Source of the DNA: DASRVA01 sp050732935
Lineage (GTDB): Bacteria; Gemmatimonadota; Gemmatimonadetes; JACCXV01; JAHWKZ01
DNA: 41,907 nt
Reading direction: 5' to 3'
Assembly: GCA_050732935.1 (NCBI GenBank)
Contig: JBOHRW010000167.1
Location: 1 to 41,907 of the forward strand
Shown here: one piece after another, positions 1 to 10,119 of the stretch
Position numbering within the stretch: the first letter of the stretch is position 1
How the letters are laid out: every line of letters starts with the position of its first letter
The notes under the pieces: model-generated
Told to the model about the DNA's origin: nothing
The model's input: only the letters and a program-made list of their open reading frames with translations
Database searches by the model: none
Translations under genes and position numbers: made by a program

Positions 1-488
1 TCCACCTGGTCGCGCCGGGTGCGCAGCTCCTCCGTCAGCCGATCGAGGCCCAGCGAAATCCCGGTCAGCGTGTTGCCGAGGATCATGCCGAGCAGGGGGA
101 TCGCGTACTGGGGGTCGTACCAGGGCCGCACGCGGACGATGCCGAACAGGGCGACGGCGGTGATCAGCCACGAGCTGGCCCACATCGAGACGATGGCGTT
201 CAGCCAGATGCCGGGATACCGACGCTCGGTGCGCCGCACGGCCGTCAACCCGGCCACCAGCACCATCACCGTCATGAGGATGAGGACGATCCCGACCCGG
301 CTCACGGCGAAGACCCAGTCCAGGACGAAGCCGATCAGCGCGAGCTGGGCGACCGTCCGCACCGCGGCCACGAGGAGCCGCCGCTCCATGCCCAGCCGGA
401 GGGCGAGCGAGATCGCGGCGCTCACCAGAATGAGGAGGGCGGCCAGGCCGACCTGCCATGACGTCAGCTCGATGTATTGACCGGTCAA
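1..488 (-). CDS. fetB: FetB-type ABC transporter permease (partial)
   Basis: Membrane permease of the FetB/YbbM (UPF0014) family, partner of the ATPase just upstream; in Escherichia coli the pair exports iron. The 3' end lies outside the window, so only about 162 residues are seen. I read a TTG start at 488, preceded by GAGGCGG about 8 nt upstream; no ATG fits. The visible protein is strongly hydrophobic with at least four membrane segments. It contains the amphipathic stretch RLLVAAVRTVAQLALIG and the family motif IPLLGMILGNTLTGISLGL, typical of UPF0014. It lies 46 bp after the ATPase stop in the same direction. The substrate (iron or other metal) is inferred from the family. Confidence 0.88.
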   Translation of the reverse strand, partial: MTGQYIELTSWQVGLAALLILVSAAISLALRLGMERRLLVAAVRTVAQLALIGFVLDWVFAVSRVGIVLILMTVMVLVAGLTAVRRTERRYPGIWLNAIVSMWASSWLITAVALFGIVRVRPWYDPQYAIPLLGMILGNTLTGISLGLDRLTEELRTRRDQV

Positions 489-534
489 GCGAGCACCCGC
501 CTCAGGCGGCCCGTTCCGAGGGACGGGGGGTCCC

Positions 535-1215
535 TCATGCCGCCATCCGTCCTGCCGAGAGCCGGATGACCCGGGTCGTCATGCGGCCGGCCTGATCGGG
601 ATCGTGGCTCACCCAGACGAGGGACCGCTCTCCCGCCCGGGCACCGAACCAGGCCTCGACGAGACGCTCGATCGCCGCCGCCGCATCGCGATCCAGGGCG
701 ACCGTCGGCTCGTCGAGCAGCAGGACCCTCGGGTCGAGCTGGATCGCCCGCAGAAAGGCCGCGATCTGCGCCTCGCCCCCCGAAAGGTCCGCCGTCGACC
801 TGCCGAAAAAACCCTCGTCACGCCCCAGGGCCGAGAGCAGCTCCCTCACGCGCCCACGGTCGTAGCCGCCGTCCGCCACCGCGAAACCGAACGGCCGGCG
901 CAGGTTGGCCTCCACGGTCCCTTCGAGCAGGGCGGCGCGCTGATGCAGATAGATCGCCTGGCGGCGGTAGGCTGGCACCATCTCGTCGGGGATGGGCTCG
1001 GCGCGCCACAGGACCTCCCCCTCGTCCACCGGATCGAGAAGCGCCAGCGAGCGGAGGAGCAGCGTCTTCCCGGCGCCGGACGGCCCGACGACCGCGACCC
1101 GCTCGCCGGGCTCGACCGTGATCGAGATCCCGCGCAGGAGCCAACGGTCTTCATTGCTGGCGGGCTCGCGGGGCGAGCGGCGCCCGATGCCGCGCGCCTC
1201 GAGGAGCGCGGTCAC
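535..1215 (-). CDS. fetA: ABC transporter ATP-binding protein, FetA/YbbL type
   Basis: ATPase subunit of a two-gene ABC exporter, 226 residues. Walker A GPSGAGKT is at residues 44-51, the signature LSGGEAQ follows a Q-loop region, and Walker B is RVLLLDEPT; the switch histidine is in SLVWVSHDPDQ. Short length and pairing with a UPF0014 permease identify the FetA/YbbL type rather than a generic importer. The GTG start at 1215 overlaps a GGGGAGG purine run, so the ribosome site is unusually close; no better start lies upstream. It probably belongs to the same transcription unit as hppA, 70 bp upstream. Confidence 0.9.
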   Translation of the reverse strand: MTALLEARGIGRRSPREPASNEDRWLLRGISITVEPGERVAVVGPSGAGKTLLLRSLALLDPVDEGEVLWRAEPIPDEMVPAYRRQAIYLHQRAALLEGTVEANLRRPFGFAVADGGYDRGRVRELLSALGRDEGFFGRSTADLSGGEAQIAAFLRAIQLDPRVLLLDEPTVALDRDAAAAIERLVEAWFGARAGERSLVWVSHDPDQAGRMTTRVIRLSAGRMAA

Positions 1216-1285
1216 CTCCCCGCGGTCCGGCGCGCCACGGGATGCCGCGGAACACCCCGGCCAGGTGCCCTGGGCGGCATGGACG

Positions 1286-3325
<2,040 letters not shown>

Positions 3326-3374
3326 GGATGCTCCTTACGAGGGGTTCAAGGGATCAGGGGCGCTCGCAGCACCC

Positions 3375-3950
3375 TCAAGCGGGTTCCGGGTTGTAGCGGT
3401 TCATCGCCGTGAGAAGGTCCTCGGCGATCGCACACTTCACGGCGTCGACCGCGCGCGCGATCGCCTCCCCGATGATCGGCTCCTCGCGGCGTCGGAAGGG
3501 ACGCAGGACGAACTCCGTCGCGTCCCTAACCCCCCCGCTCTCCGGGAAGACACCGACCCGCAGACGCGGTACGCTCTCGGTGCCGAGCGCTTCGAGCACC
3601 GAGCGCATCCCGTTGTGGCCACCGTGCGAGCCCGACGCCCGGATCCTCAGCCGCCCGATCGGGAGCTGGAGCTCGTCGTAGCAGACCAGCAGCTCCTCGA
3701 GCTCGAACGGCTCCTCCCGCGCCAGGGCCGCCAGCGCCCGACCCGACGCGTTCATCCACGTCAGCGGCTTCACCAGCGTCACCGGCCGGCCATCGATCTC
3801 GTCGATCGCCTGCAGGCGGTCGCCGCGACGCTTCCACGCCATCCCGTGCTCGCCGGCGAGCCCATCGAGCACCCGGAAGCCGACGTTGTGACGGGTCGCC
3901 TCGTATTCGGGACCGGGGTTTCCCAGACCGGCGACGATCCGGATGGCCAG
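3375..3950 (-). CDS. pth: Peptidyl-tRNA hydrolase
   Basis: Releases tRNA from peptidyl-tRNA that drops off ribosomes. The first ordinary start codon (GTG at 3872) would remove the whole active-site N terminus. Reading back in frame gives AGLGNPGPEYEATRHNVGF, so the gene must start earlier. The only candidates between the rplY stop and this motif are CTG at 3950 or an ATC codon. With CTG the protein has 191 residues, the usual length, with Asn11, catalytic His21, the YDELQLP Asp and the GGHNGMRS Asn all present. The rplY TAG stop lies in the same frame, six bases before this CTG. AAAGAG overlapping the rplY end may serve as ribosome site. Start confidence is moderate, function high. Confidence 0.95.
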   Translation of the reverse strand: MAIRIVAGLGNPGPEYEATRHNVGFRVLDGLAGEHGMAWKRRGDRLQAIDEIDGRPVTLVKPLTWMNASGRALAALAREEPFELEELLVCYDELQLPIGRLRIRASGSHGGHNGMRSVLEALGTESVPRLRVGVFPESGGVRDATEFVLRPFRRREEPIIGEAIARAVDAVKCAIAEDLLTAMNRYNPEPA

Positions 3951-3956
3951 CGCTCG

Positions 3957-4670
3957 CTACTCTTTCTTTTCCTCGGCCTCGCGCTTGCCTTCGCGCTTCC
4001 CCTCGCGACGCGACTCGTCCTCGCCCTCTTCGCCCGCTTCACGCGCCCGGCCGATGACCTCGGGCTCGAGGAGCTCCTCCTCGACCACCTCCTCCTCGGG
4101 CTCCTCGATCACCGTCGGGGCCAGGACCGCCACGACAGAGCGCTCGGGATCGGTCTCGATCTCGACGTCCGAGATGCTCAGATCGGAGACGTGGACCGCC
4201 TCTCCGATGTCGAGGTTCGAGATGTCCACCTCCACTTTCTCGGGGATGTTTCCGGGCAGGCAATACACCTCCAGCTCGCGGAGCGAGTGATCGACCACCC
4301 CACCCTTGTTCTTGACGCCGACCGGTGTGCCCAGGAGCACGATCGGGATCTCCACGTAGATCTTTTCGTCCATCGCAACGTGGAAGAAGTCGACGTGGAG
4401 CATCTCGTTCCGATACGGATGGTGCTGCAGCTCCCGGATGAGGACCTTGTAGGAGGCTCCGTCCCCGATCTCGAGGTCGACGATCGTGTTCTCGATCGAG
4501 ATCGAATGGACCAGCCGGGAGAGCTCTCGTTCGTCGACGCTGAGGGACACGGACTCCTCCCCATGCCCGTACAGGATTCCCGGGACCCGGCCCGCGCGTC
4601 GGTGCGTGCGGGCGGCCCCCTTGCCGGTCTCTTCACGCCGCCGGGCGGTGATGCTCGCGCTCGTTGTCAT
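3957..4670 (-). CDS. rplY: 50S ribosomal protein L25/Ctc
   Basis: Binds 5S rRNA in the large ribosomal subunit. 237 residues: an N-terminal L25 domain (residues 1-95, with RVPGILYGHG and the conserved HVDFFHV at its end), then the Ctc/TL5 beta domain (about 100-185), then a long charged tail rich in Glu, Lys and Arg. The tail is mostly low complexity and ends with alternating REGK-type repeats. It lies between prs and pth, the classic prs-rplY-pth order of many bacteria. Its stop TAG is followed in the same frame by pth. Confidence 0.97.
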   Translation of the reverse strand: MTTSASITARRREETGKGAARTHRRAGRVPGILYGHGEESVSLSVDERELSRLVHSISIENTIVDLEIGDGASYKVLIRELQHHPYRNEMLHVDFFHVAMDEKIYVEIPIVLLGTPVGVKNKGGVVDHSLRELEVYCLPGNIPEKVEVDISNLDIGEAVHVSDLSISDVEIETDPERSVVAVLAPTVIEEPEEEVVEEELLEPEVIGRAREAGEEGEDESRREGKREGKREAEEKKE

Positions 4671-4741
4671 GCTATCGCTCCTTCCAGTAGACCATGCTTA
4701 CCCGTTCATCATCCCCAACAGTGGCCATCTTCGATCGCCTG

Positions 4742-5686
4742 CTAATCGGGAAAAAGAGAGCTGACGGACTGATACTCGTGATTGTACGTGATGGCCTTGG
4801 CCAGCAACTCTCCGATCGAAAGCACCCTGAGCTGCGGGAAGGTCCGTCCCTCCGGGATGTCGAGCGTATCGGTCACGCAGACCTCCTCGAAAGGGGCCGA
4901 CCCCAGCCGCTCGCACGCGTCCCGGGACAGGAGCGCGTGCGTCGCACAACCGTAGATCTTCAAGGCCCCGTTCGTCTTCAGGGCATGGGCCGCCTCGGCG
5001 AACGTTCCCGCCGTGTCGACCATGTCGTCGATCAGGATCGCCGTCTTACCGGCCACGTCACCGACCAGATGGACGACCTCGGCCTCGTTCGCCTCCGGCC
5101 TCCGCTTGTCGATCAGCGCCATCGTGGCGTCCAGCCGCCGGGCGAACCCGCGCGCCATCTTCGCCGCTCCGACATCGGGCGCGACCACCGCTACGTTCTT
5201 CAACCCCTTGGCCCGGAAGTAGTCCAGGAAAACGGGCGAAGCGTACAGGTGGTCGAGCGGAATGTCGAAGAACCCCTGCACCTGATGCGAGTGGAGGTCG
5301 ATCGTGATGAGACGATCGGCGCCCGCCTGCGTCAGCATGTTGGCCACCAGCTTCGCGCTGATAGCCACGCGCGGCTGGTCCTTGCGATCGGCCCTCGCGT
5401 AGCCGAAGTAAGGGACGACCGCCGCGATCCGGTGCGCGGAAGCGCGCCGCGCCGCGTCGATCAGGAGCAGGAGCTCCATGAGATTCTCCGCGGGCGGATT
5501 CGTCGACTGGACGATGAACACGTCGCGGCCGCGGATGTTCTCGTTGATCTTGACGAAGATCTCCCCGTCCGCGAACCGACGCAGCTCCACGTCCGCAAGA
5601 CGGATCTGCATGTGCTCCGCGATCTCGGCCGCCAGTGCGGGGTTCGAGCCGCCGCTCAGCAGCCGGAGCTCGTGGGTGACGCCCAC
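4742..5686 (-). CDS. prs: Ribose-phosphate pyrophosphokinase (PRPP synthase)
   Basis: Makes PRPP from ribose 5-phosphate and ATP for nucleotide, His and Trp synthesis. 314 residues, class I length. Seen: the ATP-binding NPPAENLMELLLLIDAARR region, the flexible-loop ARADRKDQPR stretch, the catalytic TIDLHSHQVQGFF motif, and the PRPP-binding loop ILIDDMVDTAGT near residue 220. Start GTG at 5686 with GAGAGG 7 nt upstream. It is the first gene of the run prs-rplY-pth-hppA and has a clear promoter upstream. The 71-bp gap to rplY holds no further gene. Confidence 0.98.
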   Translation of the reverse strand: MGVTHELRLLSGGSNPALAAEIAEHMQIRLADVELRRFADGEIFVKINENIRGRDVFIVQSTNPPAENLMELLLLIDAARRASAHRIAAVVPYFGYARADRKDQPRVAISAKLVANMLTQAGADRLITIDLHSHQVQGFFDIPLDHLYASPVFLDYFRAKGLKNVAVVAPDVGAAKMARGFARRLDATMALIDKRRPEANEAEVVHLVGDVAGKTAILIDDMVDTAGTFAEAAHALKTNGALKIYGCATHALLSRDACERLGSAPFEEVCVTDTLDIPEGRTFPQLRVLSIGELLAKAITYNHEYQSVSSLFPD

Positions 5687-5744
5687 CGTCCAGCCTCTCG
5701 TTCGATGATGGGAACCCGCTGCACCGGTCGAGAAAGAGCCGAGG

Positions 5745-5774
5745 AATGTAGCTGGAGAGCCAAAAAGGCGTCAA
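5745..5774 (-). promoter_or_regulatory. Sigma70-type promoter for prs
   Basis: On the minus strand, TTGACG (5774-5769) and TACATT (5750-5745) are separated by 18 bp. The predicted start of transcription is near 5738, giving a leader of about 50 nt before the prs GTG. A run of nine G bases (5781-5789, plus strand) lies just upstream, between this promoter and the OsmC gene stop. Confidence 0.6.
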
Positions 5775-5827
5775 CCACCCGGGGGGGGGATGGAGGACGG
5801 CCTGATCGCACCCCGAGGGGGTCGACG

Positions 5828-6268
5828 TCAGGTGTCGCCCTCCACCAGCAGCGGTTCCCGGAGATCGAGCTCGACCTCCAGATCGATGTCGGGAGCCATC
5901 GAGTTCCAGACCGAGCAATAGGTGTCCCGGCTGAGCTGGACGGCGCGCTCGGCCTTGGCACGGCTCAGGCTCCAGCCGGTGAGCTCGAACACGAGCCGAA
6001 TCGCCGTGTAGCGCCGGGGAGGATCATCGCGGCGCGTCCCATCCATGCGGACCCGGCAACCGGTCAGATCCTCGCGCCCCTTCTTCAGGATGTCCACCAC
6101 GTCGATCCCCATGCAGGTAGCGAGCGCCACCCCCAGCGTCTCCATCGGCGAGACCCCCCTCTCCCGCATGCCGTCGATCGGAAGCTCGATCCCGGACGGG
6201 GTGACGGCGTGGAAGCGCTCGTCGCCCAGCCACTCGACGGTGATGGCGCCGGCAGAGGGTCCGCTCAC
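5828..6268 (-). CDS. OsmC/Ohr family protein
   Basis: OsmC-fold thiol protein of 146 residues, probably a cytoplasmic hydroperoxide reductase. Both family cysteines are present: Cys52 in VALATCMGIDVVDILKK and Cys118 in RDTYCSVWNSM. The first sits at the start of the long central helix, as in YhfA/OsmC-like proteins. Start ATG at 6268; a divergent alpha/beta hydrolase begins 90 bp away. It is co-directional with prs but separated from it by the prs promoter. Substrate not determined. Confidence 0.9.
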   Translation of the reverse strand: MSGPSAGAITVEWLGDERFHAVTPSGIELPIDGMRERGVSPMETLGVALATCMGIDVVDILKKGREDLTGCRVRMDGTRRDDPPRRYTAIRLVFELTGWSLSRAKAERAVQLSRDTYCSVWNSMAPDIDLEVELDLREPLLVEGDT

Positions 6269-6358
6269 GCCCTGGAGATAGCATCGCCAGCGGACCCATG
6301 TCCAGCTCCGGATCCATCGATTTTCCAGGCCGACCTCGGTGGCCTATCTTGGCCCGTC

Positions 6359-7264
6359 GTGGCGAGCTCCGATCTCACGACGAGCCGGCTCGAGCTGGAC
6401 GGCTTCTCGGTCCTGGTCCGCGAGACCGGACGTGGAACGGGACCCCCCCTCCTCTGCCTCCATGGCGGACCCGGCCTCGACGGCTCCTACTTCTTTCCAG
6501 ACCCTGAGCGCTTCGGTCCGGGCCTGAGCGAGCTGGCCCGCGACCATCACCTGATCGTCTACGACCAGCGCGGGTGCGGCGGCTCGGGCATCCCCGAGAC
6601 GGACGAGCCGTTGGCGCTATCCCGGCACGTGGACGACATAGAGGCGGTGCGAAGCGCGCTCGGGCTCGAGCGGCCGGCGATCCTGGCGCATTCCTTCGGC
6701 ACCGTGCTGGGACTTCTCTACGCGCTCTACCATCCCCATGGCCTCTCGAAGCTCGTCCTGATCGGCGGCGCTCCGACCCGGGCGTTTCAGGAGGGTTACA
6801 GGAAGGCCGTTGGCGAGCTCTCCGAGGACGCCCAGCGGCGCCTGAAGGAGCTGCAGACGGAGGAGCTCGACGACGCGACGTTCCGCGAGCGCTTCCGCCT
6901 GGTCCTGCCGCTCTACTTCCATCGCCCGCTCGAGCCCGCCGACCGCGACGCGTTCGTCGACGCGATCGCCTTCAGCTCGCGCGTGAACCGCGCCGTCGCG
7001 GCGGGGATCGCGAACTACGACCTGCGGCCGGCCCTGCCCAACATCCGCGCCCAGGCGCTCCTCGTCTATGGCGAGAGCGACCGCGTGGTGCAGCCCGAGT
7101 ACCAGCTCCAGTTCCGCGGCCATCTGCGGACGGCCCGCTTCGTGGCCTTCCAGGAGAGCGGTCATTTCCCCTTCCTCGAGGAGCCGGACGCCTTCGCGAG
7201 CGTGGTTCGTTACTTTCTGAGCCGCGAAGACGGGTCCTCGACCCTCGGGTCGGACCCGATGTGA
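6359..7264 (+). CDS. Alpha/beta hydrolase, proline-iminopeptidase-like
   Basis: Serine hydrolase of 301 residues. Oxyanion-hole motif CLHGGPGLDGSYF (residues 33-45) and DQRGCGGSG (69-77) are typical of the prolyl aminopeptidase (S33) branch. The nucleophile is Ser112 in AHSFGT, the acid is Asp241 in YGESDRVV and the base His269 in ESGHFPFLEEP. I choose the GTG at 6359; an open frame extends far upstream but is only the shadow of prs and rplY. No strong ribosome site is visible, while TATCTT lies 8 bp before the GTG, so a leaderless message is possible. The precise substrate cannot be told. Confidence 0.88.
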   Translation: MASSDLTTSRLELDGFSVLVRETGRGTGPPLLCLHGGPGLDGSYFFPDPERFGPGLSELARDHHLIVYDQRGCGGSGIPETDEPLALSRHVDDIEAVRSALGLERPAILAHSFGTVLGLLYALYHPHGLSKLVLIGGAPTRAFQEGYRKAVGELSEDAQRRLKELQTEELDDATFRERFRLVLPLYFHRPLEPADRDAFVDAIAFSSRVNRAVAAGIANYDLRPALPNIRAQALLVYGESDRVVQPEYQLQFRGHLRTARFVAFQESGHFPFLEEPDAFASVVRYFLSREDGSSTLGSDPM

Positions 7265-7329
7265 GCGCGTCATCACCGCCGGCGCCCAGCGGGCCGGCTC
7301 TCTTTCCCCGATCCACCAGGAGGAGTCGA

Positions 7330-7746
7330 ATGCTGAACGTTCGCTTTCCGTCGCTCGCCGTCCTCGCGGGCGTGCTGCTGCTCGTCGCGGGTTGCGCGGG
7401 CGGAGACGGCGAGGAGGAGGCCCCGGCTCCCGCCGGGGAGCAGGTCCCCGCGGTCGCGGACTCGATTATCGAGAGCCAGGTGCAGGCCAGCCTCGACGCC
7501 GATCCGCGTCTCGACCGGGAGGACATCCAGCTCGAGGCCCACAGCCGGAACCAGGAGGTGACGCTCGTGGGAACCGTGCCCTCGCGCTTCGAGATGTCGA
7601 TCGCCCGCGGGAACGCGCAGTCGGTCCTCGGCGTCCGACGCGTTCTTCTCGATTCGCTCGTGATCGAGTCCGAGACGCGGGGCGAGGCCAGCGCCCGGCA
7701 ATCAGCGGGCGAGGGCGAAGGCACCCCGGCGGAGACGGAACCGTGA
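7330..7746 (+). CDS. BON-domain lipoprotein
   Basis: Small envelope lipoprotein, 138 residues. Signal peptide MLNVRFPSLAVLAGVLLLVA with lipobox VAGC, then a Glu/Pro/Ala-rich linker, then one BON domain (about residues 45-105) containing the typical core VTLVGTVPSR and the following helix. BON domains bind membranes or periplasmic ligands. AGGAGGAG lies 4-5 nt before the ATG and fixes the start. The C-terminal tail is low complexity. The stop overlaps the GTG of the next gene (GTGA), so the two are translated together. Confidence 0.88.
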   Translation: MLNVRFPSLAVLAGVLLLVAGCAGGDGEEEAPAPAGEQVPAVADSIIESQVQASLDADPRLDREDIQLEAHSRNQEVTLVGTVPSRFEMSIARGNAQSVLGVRRVLLDSLVIESETRGEASARQSAGEGEGTPAETEP

Positions 7747-8852
7747 GTCGGGCCACACGCCGCGACTTCCTCCGGACGGGCCTGGCGGCGGGCATAGGGA
7801 CGGCGCTGGCCGGGCCCCGGGAGGCGGCCGGGGCCTGGCGCCGGACGCGGTCATCTGTCTCCCGCGCGACCGCCGGGCCGGTCGTCGTGGCGAGCGGTAA
7901 CGGCCAGGCGGCCGTTACCCGCGCGCTCGAGGTTCTCGGCGAGGGTCGCGATCCGCTCGACGCCGTAATCGAGGGCGTGTACCTGGTGGAAGCCGATCCG
8001 GACGACTACACGGTCGGCTACGGCGGGCTCCCGAACGACCTCGGCGTGGTCCAGCTCGACTCGTGCTGCATGCACGGGCCGACCCACCGCGCGGGCGGGG
8101 TGGCCGCGCTGGAAGGCATCAAGCACCCCTCACGGGTCGCCCGGCTGGTCATGGAGGAGACCGACCACGTGCTGCTGGTCGGCGAGGGCGCCCAGCGCTT
8201 CGCGGTCGAGCACGGCTTCGAGATAGAGGAGCTTCTCACCGAGACAGCGCGCCAGGTCTGGCTGTACTGGCGGGGCACGCTCGGCGAGGGGGACGACTAC
8301 CTGCCGCCCGACACGAGCGGGTTCACGCCGCTGGCTCAGGAGATCATCGAGAGGAACCCCGATCTCTTCGGCCCCGAGGAGCGCCGACCGACCGGGACGA
8401 TCAACTGCTGCGCCGTGGACGAGAACGGCGACATCGGCGGGGTCACGACCACGAGCGGCCTGTTCTTCAAGATTCCGGGCCGGGTCGGCGATTCTCCGAT
8501 CATTGGCGCGGGCCTCTACGTGGACAACGACATCGGCGCGGCCGGCTCGACCGGTCGTGGCGAGGCCAACCTGCTGAACCTGACGTCGTTCTACATCGTC
8601 GAGCGGATGCGTGAGGGGAGATCCCCGACCGAGGCGTGCCTCGACGGCTGCCGGCGGATCGTCGAGAACAACGTCGAGGAGCGCCTCCAGCGTGAGGACG
8701 GACGGCCATCGTTCAACGTCTCCTTCTACGCCCTCAACAAGGGCGGCGAGTACGGCTCGGCGTCGATCTTTGGGCCGGGCCGCTTCGCGGTCGCCGGCGC
8801 GGGCGGACCGGGCCGCCTCGAGGATCGTGCGATCCTGTTCGAGGAGGCTTGA
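7743..8852 (+). CDS. Tat-exported N4-(beta-N-acetylglucosaminyl)-L-asparaginase
   Basis: Ntn-hydrolase of the glycosylasparaginase family, 369 residues, predicted to be exported folded: the N terminus holds RRDFLRTGLAAGIG, a twin-arginine signal. The autocleavage site is expected before Thr219 (PTG-TINCCAVDENGDIGG). The substrate-binding stretch KIPGRVGDSPIIGAGLYVDN and the GAAGSTGRGE motif follow, as in the beta subunit of the family. The residue pair before the nucleophile is Thr-Gly rather than the usual His-Asp. GTG start at 7743, overlapping the BON gene by 4 bp. It probably cleaves asparagine-linked glycan or aspartyl-amide compounds in the periplasm. Confidence 0.9.
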   Translation: MSRATRRDFLRTGLAAGIGTALAGPREAAGAWRRTRSSVSRATAGPVVVASGNGQAAVTRALEVLGEGRDPLDAVIEGVYLVEADPDDYTVGYGGLPNDLGVVQLDSCCMHGPTHRAGGVAALEGIKHPSRVARLVMEETDHVLLVGEGAQRFAVEHGFEIEELLTETARQVWLYWRGTLGEGDDYLPPDTSGFTPLAQEIIERNPDLFGPEERRPTGTINCCAVDENGDIGGVTTTSGLFFKIPGRVGDSPIIGAGLYVDNDIGAAGSTGRGEANLLNLTSFYIVERMREGRSPTEACLDGCRRIVENNVEERLQREDGRPSFNVSFYALNKGGEYGSASIFGPGRFAVAGAGGPGRLEDRAILFEEA

Positions 8853-8864
8853 CCCCGCGGCCGT

Positions 8865-9311
8865 TCACGGCCCCGCCGGTAGCTCTTCCGTCCCGCGTGT
8901 CGATCGCGACAGCGCCAGCGCGGTCAGGAAGAGAAGCGCGGTCACGCCTGCCGAGAGCAGGCAGAAGCGACACCACGCCCCGATCACGGCCGCCTGCAGA
9001 TAGAACAGGATCGCCGAGACGACCACGGCCGTCCCCGTCAGCAGGAGGAGCGCCCGCACCAGTCCCTGGGAGAGGCTACCCGCTGGGGCCCACACGATCA
9101 GGCTGACCAGGGCGTAATAGCCCAGGCCGATGGCGGCGATGGGGACGGGGCCCAAGGTGGCGTACGGGCTCGTCGTCACGAGCTCGCAGCCGCCCCCCGG
9201 CCCGCAGGCCGGGGCGCCGCCCGCAAAATGGGTCGCGGTCAGATAGGCGGCGTCCAGGAAGCCCACGACCGCCAGGCCCCTGGCGATCCAGAGCGTCGTC
9301 CCACGGCTCAT
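8865..9311 (-). CDS. Vitamin K epoxide reductase (VKOR) family protein
   Basis: Inner-membrane quinone-dependent oxidoreductase of 148 residues that reoxidises a disulfide-forming partner. Four membrane segments are visible. The loop cysteines are in ACGPGGGCELV and the active-site pair is in GAWCRFCLLSAG near the last membrane helix. There is no fused thioredoxin domain, so a separate DsbA-like partner is expected elsewhere. It is convergent with the asparaginase gene, 12 bp away. A short inverted repeat (GGCCG-TTCA-CGGCC) falls in its 3' end. Confidence 0.92.
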   Translation of the reverse strand: MSRGTTLWIARGLAVVGFLDAAYLTATHFAGGAPACGPGGGCELVTTSPYATLGPVPIAAIGLGYYALVSLIVWAPAGSLSQGLVRALLLLTGTAVVVSAILFYLQAAVIGAWCRFCLLSAGVTALLFLTALALSRSTRGTEELPAGP

Positions 9312-9386
9312 GCCGGGAGTCTAGCAGGGGGTCCCAGCGGGCGTCCGCCCCGCCGTCTTCCTAGATTCAGGGTGCCCACGGATCGC

Positions 9387-9461
9387 TGGGGGGTGGTGTA
9401 ACCGGCAACACGCCTGCCTTTGGAGCAGGAGAACCAGGTTCGAGCCCTGGCCCCCCAGCCA
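9387..9461 (+). tRNA. tRNA-Gln (UUG)
   Basis: Complete 75-nt tRNA with encoded CCA. The acceptor stem TGGGGGG (9387-9393) pairs with CCCCCCA (9451-9457), discriminator G, then CCA. The D-stem is GTG/CAC. The anticodon stem is CCTGC/GCAGG with loop CTTTGGA, anticodon TTG at 9420-9422. The T-stem is CCAGG/CCTGG with loop TTCGAGC. Its 3' half is the attachment site of the island that follows. Confidence 0.97.
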
Positions 9462-9462
9462 C
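9413..9462 (+). repeat. attL: tRNA-Gln 3' half, left copy of 50-bp repeat
   Basis: Runs from the 5' strand of the anticodon stem (CCTGC) through the CCA end plus one C. Identical over 50 bases to 20845-20894. It lies inside the intact tRNA gene, so integration leaves the tRNA functional. Confidence 0.93.
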
Positions 9463-9825
9463 GTTGTCTAGCACTGAGTTACGTCGGTGCGTCTAAACTG
9501 GCCACCAACTCTAGAATCCGGAATCGCGTCCATATCGCGTCCAGGAGGCTCAATCTCGGATCGTCGGGGCCCACGGGCGGCATCGCGGGAGATCGCCTGT
9601 CTCGGGACGCCTGGGCGTGCCGGCGCGGTTCCACCGTAGGGGCGTGGCAGGAGGCTCGGCGCGTTGCGCTCCTCCGGTGCCGGTTCGTATTGTGGCCATC
9701 AAGGGTTTTCGGCTCGTGCTGGGCAGACCTCACGCAGGAGGGTCGCTCACATGAACGCGGCCTCGAGCGGGGGCTCCTCCGCGACCACTTCCTCGGTCGT
9801 CGATCCAGGTGCCTCCTCGGCGGTC
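9463..9825. other. Island left end without a recognisable gene
   Basis: Apart from the arm-type site, nothing recognisable is seen here. Open frames on both strands (for example 9420-9905 plus, 9479-9733 minus) are rich in Arg and Ser, begin in the tRNA or lack ribosome sites, and match no family I know. Confidence 0.5.
9524..9543 (+). promoter_or_regulatory. Candidate integrase arm-type site, left
   Basis: Two copies of TCGCGTCCA spaced by two bases (TA), an 11-bp period, 61 bp inside attL. The same 20-nt element with CG as spacer is at 20708-20727, in the same orientation. Placement near both ends of the island suggests integrase or excisionase binding. Confidence 0.65.
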
Positions 9826-10074
9826 TACAGCAGCTGCCGGCTAAGAGTGCGCTTCGACGAAGGCCGGATGCAGCGATGGAGCGCGGGAGGTCCCAGCGAT
9901 CATAATACCACGGGGTTCATTCGCAATCACCATCGGTTCGTTCAACGTATGCGGAACGCAAAGATTCTGCGGATTCAGCCCGAGATATATCAGGCAGGTG
10001 CACCTGTATTCGAGTTCTACGTTGGTGGGTTTGACTATGACCGTTACACGGAAAGCGAGGAAGCGACTGGATGA
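9826..10074 (+). pseudogene. Orphan C-terminal fragment of an unknown protein
   Basis: An 82-residue stretch that reads like the C-terminal domain of a real protein: SSCRLRVRFDEGRMQRWSAG, then a run rich in His and Arg, then LRIQPEIYQAGAPVFEFYV and the end GFDYDRYTESEEATG. Alternating hydrophobic residues suggest a small beta-rich domain. The open frame continues upstream to 9664 but that part has no protein-like character and no ribosome site is seen. Base composition is less GC-rich than the flanks. I cannot name the family. Probably a remnant left by rearrangement at the island left end. Confidence 0.45.
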
Positions 10075-10119
10075 ACACCGGGCCGGGTCAGTTAATCTGA
10101 ATCGGATAGTTAGTAGTGC

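Noticed and set aside
4694..6358. Long N-terminal extension of the alpha/beta hydrolase frame
   Set aside because: It runs antisense through prs and the OsmC gene with no protein-like features; the hydrolase begins at GTG 6359.
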